Shown here one piece after another: positions 34,828-45,889 of a stretch of 64,000 nucleotides of DNA. The DNA is from Magicicada septendecula (lineage: Eukaryota; Arthropoda; Insecta; Hemiptera; Cicadidae). The notes below the pieces were generated by a model. That model made no database searches and was not told where the DNA came from. It saw only the letters and a list, made by a program, of their open reading frames with translations. The DNA lies in NCBI GenBank assembly GCA_034769895.1, contig CM068371.1, forward strand, positions 406,145,969 to 406,209,968, given 5' to 3'. The translations under genes and the position numbers were made by a program. Every line of letters starts with the position of its first letter. Position 1 is the stretch's first letter.

Positions 34828-36531
34828 ATGGCAGAAAATAATAATAGTCTGGAAATGGACAATACAGACACGGAATCCATTTTATTGGAAAGACACGCTA
34901 GCTCAACACCTAAAGCAGTTGAAAACAAAATCTCGTTAGAAGATTTATTCATGTTAATTAGTGACAAATTTGAACAACAGAATAATAAATTTGAAGACAA
35001 ATTAAATCAAATGAATAATACATTTAATATAAAATTAGATAGTTTTGAGAATGAGCTCAAGAAGCAAAATACTTTACAAAATGTAAAATTAAATCAAGTA
35101 GAAGAGAAATTTGAAGAATTTGAAAATGAAATGTATAAACAAAATGTTGAAGTTAACAAGAAAATTAGTAAAATAGAGACACAGTATAATAATGTTAAAA
35201 GACAAACAGAAATTGTAAATGAGCAAGTTCAAACTAAGATAAGTAATTTAGATGACAAAGTCAAACAAATCAATGAAACCGTTCAAAATCAAAGAGAAAC
35301 CCAAAGTAGAGAAGTAGAAAATAAATATGTAGAGACAGTAGAACAATTAGAAATTAAAACTAAGAATGAAGTAAACAAGCAGTTAGAATTGAGAACTCAT
35401 ATTTTACAAAATAAAGTAGAACAATGTGAATCAAATGTAGTAGACCTAACCAAAAGTATTCAGACAATAGATAGCACTATATCAAAACATGAAAATGATA
35501 CAACAAATAAAATAAGTATGTTGCAGAATAGAGTTAAAGAAATAGATAGTTTAAGTGTGCAAAATTATAACGATGTGCATGATAGATATAACCTAGTTGA
35601 GAGTGATTTGGAGAAAATGAAAAATGAATTGCGGGGGGAGATTAGAAAAAATTTAACAGGAAATACGGAAAGAGTTGTTATTACGAGAGATCTGTACAAT
35701 GAAATAGAGTTAGAATTATTCAGTTACGAAAACCACTCAATACACCCCATGCGATTTATTAACCAAACCAGGGAGTACCACCATTTTAGTAGTAGTAATT
35801 GGGAGATCCAGTTAATCAAAATAATCAGATGTTTTAAGGGTAGCGCCGCGGTATGGGCAGAAGCACACAGAATAGAGTGGGGTAATTATGAGATGTTTGA
35901 ACAAGCTTTTAAGGGAAAGTATTGGCCAGAGGAGGAACAAGAAGCGTTGAGGAGTAAAATAATGGGAACGGGTAATTTCGGGAGCCACTCAAACAATAAC
36001 ATAACAATATATGTGACCCAGTTGTACAATGAAGTTAAATATTTAGAACCTCCAATTCCTTTTAAGTCTTTTGTAAGGTACGTTAGTAAGCATCTACCCC
36101 GAGAAGTCCAAATAACATTAATGACTAAAGAGATATCGAATTTAAGCGAACTTGAAAAAGTCCTTGATATTTTGCAGAGTATTATGGATAGGGAAGTGAA
36201 TAGGCGACTAACACCGGGTAACTATAAATCAAACCAGGTAGAGTACAATTCACAAAGAAACAATTACTATGAACATAATGTGCTGAGTAGAGATAGAAAT
36301 TATAAATCAGGTGAGTGGAGATGTTGTAGGTGTCAGCAGGAGAATTTCGCATTCCGGCAGCAGTGTTTCAAATGTAGAACGCCTAGAGAAGGACAACAGA
36401 GGAGAGATGAGGCGAGACGAGACAAACCACAAGGCAGAGAGACACCCGACACTAGAGGAGCAGTGAACAACAACCAGAGGCCAGATAAGGGACACCGAGG
36501 CCCCTCCACTAGCAGACACCAGGAAAACTAG
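34828..36531 (+). CDS. C Gag polyprotein with RanBP2-type zinc finger
   Basis: Intact 567-aa ORF. Residues about 30-270 are a long coiled coil; residues about 300-460 match a gypsy capsid (retrotransposon Gag) with motifs WEIQLIKIIRCFKG, AVWAEAH, FEQAFKGKYWPE. At residues 497-516 the segment WRCCRCQQENFAFRQQCFKC has the W-x-C-x2-C-x3-N-x6-C-x2-C spacing of a RanBP2-type zinc finger, instead of the usual CCHC knuckle. An Arg-rich tail follows (RREARRD-like). The pol frame (-1) opens after 36512, overlapping the gag end by 19 bases, and GGAAAAC just before the gag stop may serve frameshifting. The first about 95 residues are shared with B's ORF. Confidence 0.9.
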   Translation: MAENNNSLEMDNTDTESILLERHASSTPKAVENKISLEDLFMLISDKFEQQNNKFEDKLNQMNNTFNIKLDSFENELKKQNTLQNVKLNQVEEKFEEFENEMYKQNVEVNKKISKIETQYNNVKRQTEIVNEQVQTKISNLDDKVKQINETVQNQRETQSREVENKYVETVEQLEIKTKNEVNKQLELRTHILQNKVEQCESNVVDLTKSIQTIDSTISKHENDTTNKISMLQNRVKEIDSLSVQNYNDVHDRYNLVESDLEKMKNELRGEIRKNLTGNTERVVITRDLYNEIELELFSYENHSIHPMRFINQTREYHHFSSSNWEIQLIKIIRCFKGSAAVWAEAHRIEWGNYEMFEQAFKGKYWPEEEQEALRSKIMGTGNFGSHSNNNITIYVTQLYNEVKYLEPPIPFKSFVRYVSKHLPREVQITLMTKEISNLSELEKVLDILQSIMDREVNRRLTPGNYKSNQVEYNSQRNNYYEHNVLSRDRNYKSGEWRCCRCQQENFAFRQQCFKCRTPREGQQRRDEARRDKPQGRETPDTRGAVNNNQRPDKGHRGPSTSRHQEN

Positions 36532-39500
36532 AAACGACAGTGGTAGCCAGGACCCGACCACTGTTCAGGGAAACGCAGGAGGTCCAACCAGTCGAGGAGA
36601 TACACAGCCATGTAATAAAAGCAGATATTGTCGCTGACCTGATGGAAGAAGAAAACAATGCCAATAGCGAGGTGAGAGCAGGACTGACAGAGATTCAGGT
36701 AACTGTAGGAATTAAGAATTTTAAAACATTGATAGATACGGGTAGCGAAATTTCCGTGATCGCAGAGAACATTTTAGCAGAATTAAGAGAGTTTAACAAA
36801 GATATCCCAATTTTACCAGTAGCAGGAGTCACGGTAATAGGAGTCATGGGTGTACGCAGCAAGAGAGTCACTAAACAGATACATTTGAATTTTCTAATAG
36901 ATAATGTAGAATTTGTAAACACATTTTTGGTAGTAAGAGGGTTAAGTTTAGATGTCATACTGGGTAACGATATTTTGCAAAGAACGAAAGCTGTTATAAA
37001 TTTTAGAGATAAGGTGATAGAGTTAGATGGGGGTGACCGGTCGGTAAGAGTAAAATTTGAGCATATAATAGGTAGAGTTAGAACGTGCGGAGTTAAAATA
37101 CTACAGAAGGGGGTAAGTGAGAATAATTTAGGTACCAAGGTAAGTGCATGTTTAGAGACAGAATATATGAGTGAGTTGGAGAGTGAAAAGAGTAATATTA
37201 ATGATGCTGTATGGGAGTTAAGGGCGGATGAATTTTGTAGTGAAGGTGAGGTGGTAAGGAGTGGCCAGCGTGCAGCGTTATGGCAGGTGATAGTGAGGTA
37301 TAGAGGAGTGTTTGCTGAGGTTCCAGGAAGGGCAAGAGAGTATGAATGTGTATTACAAATAAGGGAACACACACCGTTCATGCAAAGGAGCTACCCCGTC
37401 CCTTACTCAAAAAGAAGAGCGGTGCAGAGAGAACTCGACAGGATGGTAGAAACAGGTATAATCGAACGGTCAGTATCGCATTATTTTAATCCACTCGTAG
37501 TAGTAATCAAGAAGGATGGACGCGTACGTTTGTGTCTAGATGCCAGAAGAATAAACCAGATCATAATTCCCGACAGAGAGTCACCAGAGCCTATCAATGA
37601 GATCTTCCAGAAGTTCAGTGGAGTAAAGTATATGACATCGATTTGATATCTGGATATTGGCAGGTTCCGCTAGCAGAGGTTAGTAGAAAGTACACAGCAT
37701 TTTTATTTAATGGTAAGAACTACCAGTTTCGACGTCTACCTTTTGGATTGAACACCAGCGTCGCCAGCTTTATAAAGTGTTTAGATAAAATTTTGCGGCC
37801 CAAGGACTTAGACTTTTTGACGGTCTACGTGGACGATATTTTGATTGCATCCAGGACTTTCGAGGACCATTTAGAGCACTTGGAATATGTATTGGCTAAA
37901 CTAGAGGCAGGAGGACTCACAGTGAATTGGGACAAGTCAACATTTCTGCAGACACAGGTAAAATTTTTAGGATTCATTATCACACCTGAAGGAATCTCAG
38001 CGAACCCCGACAAAGTCGAATCAATCATGCGTTTCCCTGAACCGAGGAATGTGAAACAATTACAAAGTTTCCTTGGGTTATGTAATTTCTACCGGAAATT
38101 TCAGCAGAACTATGCAGATTTAACCACAAGATTGAGCGCAGTACTCCAGAAAACCAAACAATGGAAATGGGGAGAGAAGGAGCGCACAGCATTTGAAGAG
38201 ATAAAGAAGAAGTTCAGTCAAATGGTAATGATGAACCACCCAGACTTCGAGAAAGTATTTTATTTACAAACGGATGCGAGCAATGTGGCCATCGGTGCAG
38301 AATTATACCAAGAAGGCGAGGACAAGGAGCATAAGGTAATAGCATTTGCAAGTAGATCATTGATCCAGGCAGAGAAGAACTATACGACGATGGAGAAGGA
38401 GTTGTTGAGTATAGTATTCGCCGTTGGAAAGTTTCGCACATACATTCTAGGAAATCGCACAGTAATTAGGACGCACCACAAAGCTTTATCATTTTTAAAC
38501 ACATGTAAACTTGCTCATAGCCGTCTAACCAGATGGGTACTGATATTACAAGAATATAATTTTGAGTGGGAATATATCAAGGGATCGGAGAACAAGATAC
38601 CGGACACTCTGTCAAGGATAGACATGCTGCACAACAGAACAGGTAGAGATTTAAAGGAAATCGAGATTTTCAAGATCAGCCGAGAGGATAAAAATTTTTT
38701 GAGCGGAGATGAGAGACATCCGGACCATGCAACGAGCAGAGGACAAGTCAGGTAAGGTTATAGAGAGTTTAGAAAAGGAGGTAAGTGGATCAGAGTATAG
38801 TCAGTATTTTCAAGTTCATAATGGGTTATTGTTTAAGAGGATAGTAGGGGGTGAGCGTGTTTGGAAATTAGTAGTTCCAGAAGGGTTAGTTGATAAGGTT
38901 ATTTGGGATTGTCATTTAAGGTATGGTCATTTCGGAGCGAAGAAGTGTGTGAGTGTATTGAAAGAGTCTTGTGTTTTTAGAAATATGGAGAGAAGGGTTA
39001 GAAGGTTGTTAAAGAGTTGTGATTTATGCCAGAAATCAAAAGTGGTCAACTCTAGAGTCGAAGGGGAGATGAATTTTATAAAAGTGGAGAGACCATTTGA
39101 TCTGGTTGCAGTGGATTTGTTCGGACCGTTACCAAAGGGTAGAGGAGGAGTGCAGTATGTGTTTGTAATGTTAGATACCTTTTCTAAGTATGTGAGGCTG
39201 TATAGTATTAAAAGAGCTACCAGTCGGGTATTGAGTGAGAAAGTGACTAAAGACTACATGATACAAGTGGGTAAGCCGAAAATAATTTTATCAAATCATG
39301 GACCGCAATTCATCACTGGCAGATGGCGTCAGACATTAGGATGGGAAGAAATCATCACGAAGCATACGGCTGTGTATCATCCCCAGTCCAACCAGGCTGA
39401 GCGTGTAATGAGAGAGATAGGCAGGATCTTTAGAGCCTATTGTCACGCTAAAAACAGCGAGTGGCCGTTGTATGTTAAGAAGGTAGAGAGTTGGCTGAAC

Positions 39501-39917
39501 AGTACCACCCACGAGTCCACCGGCTATACACCTCACGAGCTTATCAAAGGGACACGCCCTACGAGAATATTGGAACAGTTATTTGATTACCCATCTGAGA
39601 ACACACCTATGGACGTGAGCATCAAGATTCGTTTGGCAAATGAGAACCTTTTGAGCAAAGGAGAAAGACGGAAGAGTAGGCACGACACAAGAGGTAAGTG
39701 GATGAAATATGAAATAGGACAGTTGGTATTGGTGAAGAGGCACGATTTGTCAAATGCACAGGAGAAGGAAATTAAGAAGTTCTTTCTGCTGTACGAAGGA
39801 CCTTATGAGGTAATTGAAATTAAAATGCAGAATGCCTATGTACTACAGGATAGGGAGACTAAAGAAATAGTGGGTACACAAAATGCTAGCAATTTGAAGT
39901 TGTACTGGACAGCATAG
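36513..39917 (+). pseudogene. C Pol (protease, RT, RNase H, integrase), broken by two frameshifts
   Basis: Part 1 (to 37646): protease LIDTGSEISVI and ILGNDIL, then the RT N-terminus up to the segment before the motif A aspartate, where a small deletion shifts the frame near 37640. Part 2 (37643-38755): motif A remainder ISGYWQVPL, RLPFGLN, catalytic YVDD (about 37826-37837), connection LGFIITPEGI, RNase H TDASNVAIG and MEKELLSIV. The third RNase H acidic site reads RTHHKAL where gypsy enzymes have TDHKAL. A second shift near 38710 leads to part 3 (to 39917): integrase with H-H and CDLCQ zinc region, VAVDLFGPL, then ILSNHGPQF where SDHG/SDNG is expected, and QAERVMREI. The enzyme set is therefore inactive in this copy. 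Confidence 0.92.
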
Positions 39918-40895
39918 AAAGTAACAATGGGTACTTGATTAGATGTGTGAATGAGAATAAAAAAAATAAAAAAAATATGTGTCTCAGTAACAAATCATTT
40001 CTTTGAAAATGTGAAGTAAAATATGTTAAATTTGTTACAATGATAGAAATGAGTATTGTTGGTTTTCCATCTGAAAACACAGAGATATGTGTATGTAAGG
40101 TAAGCAGGTGATCCACTGTTGTCAGTCCTATCTTCTTATAGCAGTGAATATAGTTGTGAAAAAAGGTAAAGCTCGAACTTGTAAAGTGTCTATGTGAAAA
40201 TTTTAAATAATTAACGAACTTGTTTTTGAGAAAGAGTGAAGAGTATTTTGTAGTTAGGTGGTGTTAGTGAATTATAAGTCAAAATTGGACTGTGAGAACA
40301 GTTAAGGTAAAAGAAGTAAAGTATAAGTAATGGGCTAGGACAGTAGTGACATGTACTACTGTGGCTAGCGAAATGGGTTGATGAGCAACACAGAATGCTG
40401 CCATCATCGGAGGCCTCATGTGGGCGTAAATGCACTGTGCACTTTGAATGTAATTCATATTGTATGTGATTTTAATTGTGCAGTGTATCAATACTGTTAA
40501 AGTGTAAAATATGTAAATGAGATTAATTTCCCCGACTTTTCGGGCGATTACTGCCTTACCAGCACTAATCGTGGTTTTGGCGAGCGGTCAGCTATAGCCA
40601 TTATTTAAGTCCCTTGACCATAGCTGTCTTGAAATTGGTGTAGAATAGAAATTAACAGGGGGGAATATCTAGGGGGAAATTCCCCGGAACTATGGAACAG
40701 CGGCTGCCACTCTGTTCGAGAAGGAACAGCGAAGCCAGGTGGTAGAACCGTTTAAGGGCATGTAATTATATAGGTTTAGATATTATTATATCTTGTTGTT
40801 TAAATGTGAAGCCAACACAAGGACAAAGGAGATGACAATTCCTCCACAATTACAGTCCTTGCAGAGGCACCCGAGCGCTACAGTTCGGTTGGGGG
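39918..40895 (+). other. C 3' region upstream of the B-like segment
   Basis: No env or other gene seen. A comparatively GC-rich block at about 40529-40770 contains self-complementary stretches such as GGGGGAAATTCCCC. The block is followed by GGTTGGGGGGG at 40888-40897, a polypurine-tract-like run located 790 bp before the actual 3' LTR. Confidence 0.6.
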
Positions 40896-41686
40896 GGCAA
40901 TAGAGTGTGTGGTTAGGAGGTCGTTACAGGGGTAATGACGATAACAAGTGTTGAGATATAGTAGATTTTAAAGTTGGAAGTCTAAAGTTACAAATGAAGT
41001 TGAATAAAATATTATAGTAAGCTGCCATTTACAAAATAGAAGAAGTGAATCTAAGTTGAGTAACAAAATTTAAATAATGAAAGTGTCTGCCATGATAGTT
41101 GTAAGCTGAATTTATAGAAATAATTAGGTGAAGGTATTTTGGGGGTATATTAAAGAATTGTTGATGTATTGTGTTATGTGTAGTTATATATATGTTGTTT
41201 ATTTTCTTACAAGGAAGAAATTGAGTTTGGTGGTGGTAAAAAATCAATGTATTCTAAGTCTTGTAGTTGTGAGGTTGAAACTTTTGAATTAAAAAACAAA
41301 CCAATGCCCCAAACACAAACCAATGCGTCTAAAAGGGAACATATCAGTTGCAGATATGTAAGTGTACTAGACCACTATTTTAAAATTTTGTATTCGATGT
41401 TTCAGAGTTTTGTGGTGTTGTGACCGCAGTCCTGGGCTGGCTGGAGCGTCAAAACAGGAGTGTAGAGTGCCTCATGGCCTTCTGGTGTAGGGATCTCTCA
41501 GGAGAAGTCCAGTAAGGTCAGAGGGTGCGACCAACATCATGGGACCAATGGTAAGTAATGATAAAATTTTTTTGTAACGTTACAGGGGGTTGTGGTGACA
41601 TACCTAGACCGATCCTTTTAGGAAAGTGTGAATGAGTCAAGGAAATTTTTTGGGTTTCGACACAAAAATTTTCCTTGAGGGGGTTT
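40896..41686 (+). promoter_or_regulatory. C 791-bp segment shared with B, including the conserved 3' module
   Basis: This stretch equals B 31241-32031 in length (791 bp) with only scattered differences, although the LTRs of B and C are clearly more diverged. It contains TTTCAG at about 41400-41405, AGAAGTCCAGTAAGGTC, the GTAAGT donor-like site near 41551, the TTACAG site near 41580, the hairpin 41637-41678 and the AGGGGGTTT tract. In the hairpin a T-A pair of B is G-C here. Confidence 0.8.
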
Positions 41687-42905
41687 TGTAACAGTACATA
41701 ATGACCCAGTACCATGATTATGGGTTACATAGGTATTTTCAATGTTTGTATTATGTAATTTTTAAACACAGAATGGTTAGGTACATTGTCCCTCTGGAAA
41801 AAGGAACAACGCAAATTCAGCCAGAGTAAGACACCAAGGTCGCCGATGGACGTGAAAACATCAAAAGAGGCCATGGCGGTGTTTGTGACGAAAGACTACA
41901 ATATGAATTATGATTGGACAATAACACTGTTCCGTCATAACAAAAACAATGACGCACTGACTACAACGCATGTAACCACGCGTTGTCCTGTATGACAAAG
42001 CTTGATGACGTAAAAATACACACACACAAGCGCAAATTTACATTTGCCTCCGTCTCAATTCAGCGTTGTTCTTCAAAGGATCAACAGCAATGTATCACTG
42101 TATGATCAGTTTTAACATAAAAGTTTAATACAGCTACATTCTCAATTACAATTGTGATGGTGGAGCGATAGAGGCTCAAGTTTAATAACAATTAAAACCA
42201 GAACATGTAAAATCAGTGCTAACATTTTAATTAAAACAAAAACATGAGGCGAACACCAGCCATGCACCTGGGACTCAATCAACAACAGCGAGGGAGCAGC
42301 GCAGATCACCATTGAGAGAAGTCAAACCTTTGTCATTTTCTTTATTATTTTAATGAGCTCATTAATCGAAAACAAACCAATTAAACAATGTACTTGTAAT
42401 AGGGTGAACGTATGTGAGAGTGTGTGAGTGAGCACATGGCCATGAATATCTGCCGAGGGCATTGGTTTGTGTGCAAACGAAAATACAATTTAGTACATAA
42501 TTAGAGCTGCAGCACAAAGATAACAGTTCCAATGATCTTAATTAGAGATCAAAAAGAGAATATTAAGAATGAATAGGGTTGATTAAAATAGCCACCATTT
42601 TGTTTTTTATAACATTGTACGATGCCATTTTGGGCACATGGTTTTATATACTGAATTTACTTTGGAAATTAAAATTTGATAGTTACTTTCACTCTAAAAA
42701 CAGTGTTCTCATTTGTGTCACCTTCTTTGACTCAAAAAATCTCGCTTTTAGTGAATCCTGGCACCCCTTAGGTAAAAGCACAGTAAATAAGAAGGTTATG
42801 AGCCCGGCAGTAATCAAAATTGGTAAGTACACACGTGCCATATTATGGTACTATTTGTACATATAAATAAAAATAGATTATAATGATTAAGTGAGTAATA
42901 TCACA
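41687..42905 (+). repeat. C 3' LTR
   Basis: 1219 bp, paired with 33370-34588. Confidence 0.93.
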
Positions 42906-43091
42906 GCACCCATTAATCTTTCATTATGTATTTACCATTAATTTGTGCAGTCAAATTTGTTAGACATGTGTGTGAAAACCTGAACCCGCAGGGGCACCTG
43001 AAAATAAGTTTTATAAAATACATTCTTAAATCACAAGAAGTGATACTGAATTCTTTTACCATTGCACAAATGCATAAACAAGAACATGTAC

Positions 43092-43239
43092 CTTCCTCTG
43101 TAGGATTAGTATTGTTTGCTGCCATTTCCATCACCTTGCTAAGACTGAGTTCCTCAAATTGGGCATAGGCATCAAATACCTGAGTGAAATCACGAACTGT
43201 TGTTACAGTCTGGATCGCTTCTTCATAAATGTCACGTGC
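43092..43239 (-). CDS. XAB2: XAB2/SYF1 internal exon
   Basis: The exon codes for ARDIYEEAIQTVTTVRDF, TQVFDAYAQFEE and the variable linker ending NPTEE, as in XAB2 upstream of the ELRLARFE segment. The acceptor is TTTAG before 43239; the donor GTACAT at 43091-43086 is a weaker than usual 5' splice site. It starts in phase 0 after the exon at 45601-45715 and ends one base into a codon completed at 27332. The following intron is 15.8 kb and holds elements B and C. Confidence 0.92.
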
Positions 43240-45600
43240 CTAAACACATTTACAACATTTTAGTTTATACTGTATTATATGTTACACACAACTATGGAAT
43301 CAATCATTGCTTTTTCTTAGTTTTAAGAAAAACAAGATCTATTATGTTGTAATGGCTAACATTCTCAACTCCAGTGTGTAGAGAAAATGTGTTAGTTCAG
43401 GCACAATCATTGTGCTGAGTGGGTAGCTACAGCATGCAATGCCTTCTGCCAAAGTCTGAAGGAATCACAACTGGGCAGCAGGATTGCCACCACTCCCCCC
43501 ACAAACAAATCACCAGACAAGTCTAAGTCCATATCAACCAGAAGTTTAAGGAAACTGATTTAAAAGCTACCTGCATTAATCTGTGTAAATTCTGAAAAAT
43601 GTTAAAACTGATGCTGTTTCTGTTTTAATATAAACATATAACATTAATGACTTGTATGGCTTTTAAAACTAAACTTTGGACATTTGGATAAATACCATTA
43701 CAAATAAGTTTATGTTAAGTTTGCATGACAATGTGTGGTCATTTTCAAATGATTAAAAACTTATCCAAATGTACACTACAATCTAATACAAATAAAAAAA
43801 TCCAAAAATGTTGTATCACTGAAATTATTAATACAATTACAATTATTAAGGCAAACAAAATCACTCATTTATTCAGATTCATCCATCAGATGTCTACAAC
43901 CAGCAAGCAGTAAACACACACACACACACACACAATTTTGTCTGTAAATTCATGGTCAGTGTTCTCTATTACATTATGGTCTATGAAGCCATGGTACCCT
44001 TATCCTTACCATACATTTTGATTGTGGCCTTTGTTGATAAACTAAGAGACATTACTGGTCATCCCTACCTCTTAACTACTAATGACTGATCCAACTGTCA
44101 AACACTAAAAGTCATGGGAGCAGGAGTATAATCACTTTAGTTGACAGGTTAATTGTAGTAGAAACATTTAGTGACATGGACCATCACTTCACAACCTAGA
44201 AGTAAATCAGTGAATTTGTTTTCCCTTTCACTGCACCCAGGCTGTAAATTTTTGGTCCTTAATGTTCCTTGTCTTTTCTAGCAACAGTGTTTTGCATGCC
44301 TCTTTTACCATTTTCATAATCTGTAAATTTGCCTAGAACACGTAATATCCTAGTGCCACACTCTAAATGTTTCTATTGGTATCCAAATTAGCCATGTGTT
44401 ATTGCTGAACCACTAATTGCCTCAATTGGGTGACACCCATGTGTTATTGCTGAACCATTGTCTCAATTAGATGATGCCTTTTAGTGTTTACCAATATTAG
44501 GTCCCCTAAGTAACACTGTACATTCAGCATTAATGTTTAATCAGTGTTGCCATTTAGAACTTGTTAATGGTGAGAACTAAAAGGCCTTGTCCAACATGAA
44601 GCAATTACCTACAATTCAGAAACAGTTTAACAACTAAAACTGCTAACAAAATTTGTTGAAATTATGAAAACTACTATAAAATTAACATGCCCTATTGTTT
44701 GTTTACAAATTTTCCTCCTGTCAAATTTTCGGAGTGAAAAGTGCATGGCCTAAACACATATCTTCAGGAATTTCCATGTTCCAAACTAATATTTTCAAAG
44801 TTGCCAAATTTATCCTCTGATAGAAATGCCCATCTTTGGCTTCTGCTAGTACATTTCTGAAAGTCCTTCTACTTTGTCAGGTTTTTAACATAAGCTTGTA
44901 ATATCTTGGAAAATTTTGTCACTTTTTCAATTTTAAATATTTTTCCATTCTTTAATTCCTATGCCTGTTCTTAGTTTTTCCTTTGCTTCGTTGATTCCTA
45001 ATCCAAACAAATTTTCCACTTTACCTTTCCTCTAAATCTTTCTTGTTTCCAAAAGTAGAAACAATTACTAAGAGATTGTTCATTTTTACTATTTCTCCCT
45101 GAAAATTTCTGTTTTCAATAACTGACAATAATGGAACGTCTTAAAAATATTCACGTCACAAGGGTGTCTATTTTCGTTCTTTCCTTTACTAAGTGTAGAA
45201 TAAGCACTGAAATCATCTCAAAACTAGCTATTAAACAACCTTTTTTTTATTATCAATGGTTTATTATTACGCCCTCCCTATATTTACTTCAAATTCATGT
45301 AATCTAAAACATACACAGTCAGGTTGTGATGTAACCATGTACAGAGACTATGAAATTACCTGGTATTCCATGAAGTTTCATACACAAGTAATTCCTTAAT
45401 TAACAAATTGAAAAAGAAGTGTATTATTCTTTGTTGCTAGCTACGTTTTTAGCTCTAAAAGTGCAAATTATAAAAATATGGAATAAACTATTTTATATGA
45501 GTTTTTTATGTTACATGTGTAGATCTATTGTGTGTAGGTGGTTTACACATAGGCCTAGACATCTGTTACACACTGTATATGAAGAGTTCACATGACATAC
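43240..45600. other. XAB2 intron, no element recognised
   Basis: 2.36 kb of AT-rich sequence with a short CA run at about 43915-43934. CCATGTGTTATTGCTGAACCA at 44392-44430 is partly repeated at 44430-44460 (local duplication). No gene seen. Confidence 0.6.
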
Positions 45601-45715
45601 CCTTTCAAAGAGTCCACTGCGGACATAATAATCAGCAAGTGAATTCCAAAGATGACCAAGCTGGTCAGTGTAGCGTCTCAGACCTCCTCTGATTATAGCA
45701 TCTACATTCAGTGAC
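45601..45715 (-). CDS. XAB2: XAB2/SYF1 internal exon, most 5' exon in the window
   Basis: The exon codes for SLNVDAIIRGGLRRYTDQ and LGHLWNSLADYYVRSGLFER, a strongly conserved part of SYF1/XAB2. The acceptor is TTCTAG before 45715 and the donor GTATGT starts at 45600. It joins in frame (FER-ARDIYEE) to the exon at 43239. Upstream exons lie to the right of the window or beyond the transposon-rich DNA that follows. Confidence 0.93.
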
Positions 45716-45889
45716 CTAGAAACATTATGTAAAGTGTTTATTTCTGCATGAAACCTAAATTTTTGAATGCTAATATAATATTTATGTCTCATTACATTGC
45801 AAATACAATTTACTTTGTTATCATATGTTAAAAATGTCAGTTTTTTCATTTATCCTATTATACACAGTATTAATATCCCAATTAAAATA

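Larger units (their letters stand above)
33370..42905 (+). mobile_element. Ty3/gypsy LTR retrotransposon C with gag and broken pol
   Basis: Two 1219-bp direct repeats (33370-34588, 41687-42905) with GCAC duplicated at 33366-33369 and 42906-42909. About seven LTR differences were seen. It carries Gag (34828-36531), then protease, RT, RNase H and integrase in that order (gypsy type) in three frames. It lies 118 bp downstream of B as a separate insertion and 186 bp from the XAB2 exon at 43092. Confidence 0.95.

Noticed and set aside
36695-37381. 228-codon ORF on the minus strand opposite C pol
   Set aside because: Shadow of the real protease-RT frame.
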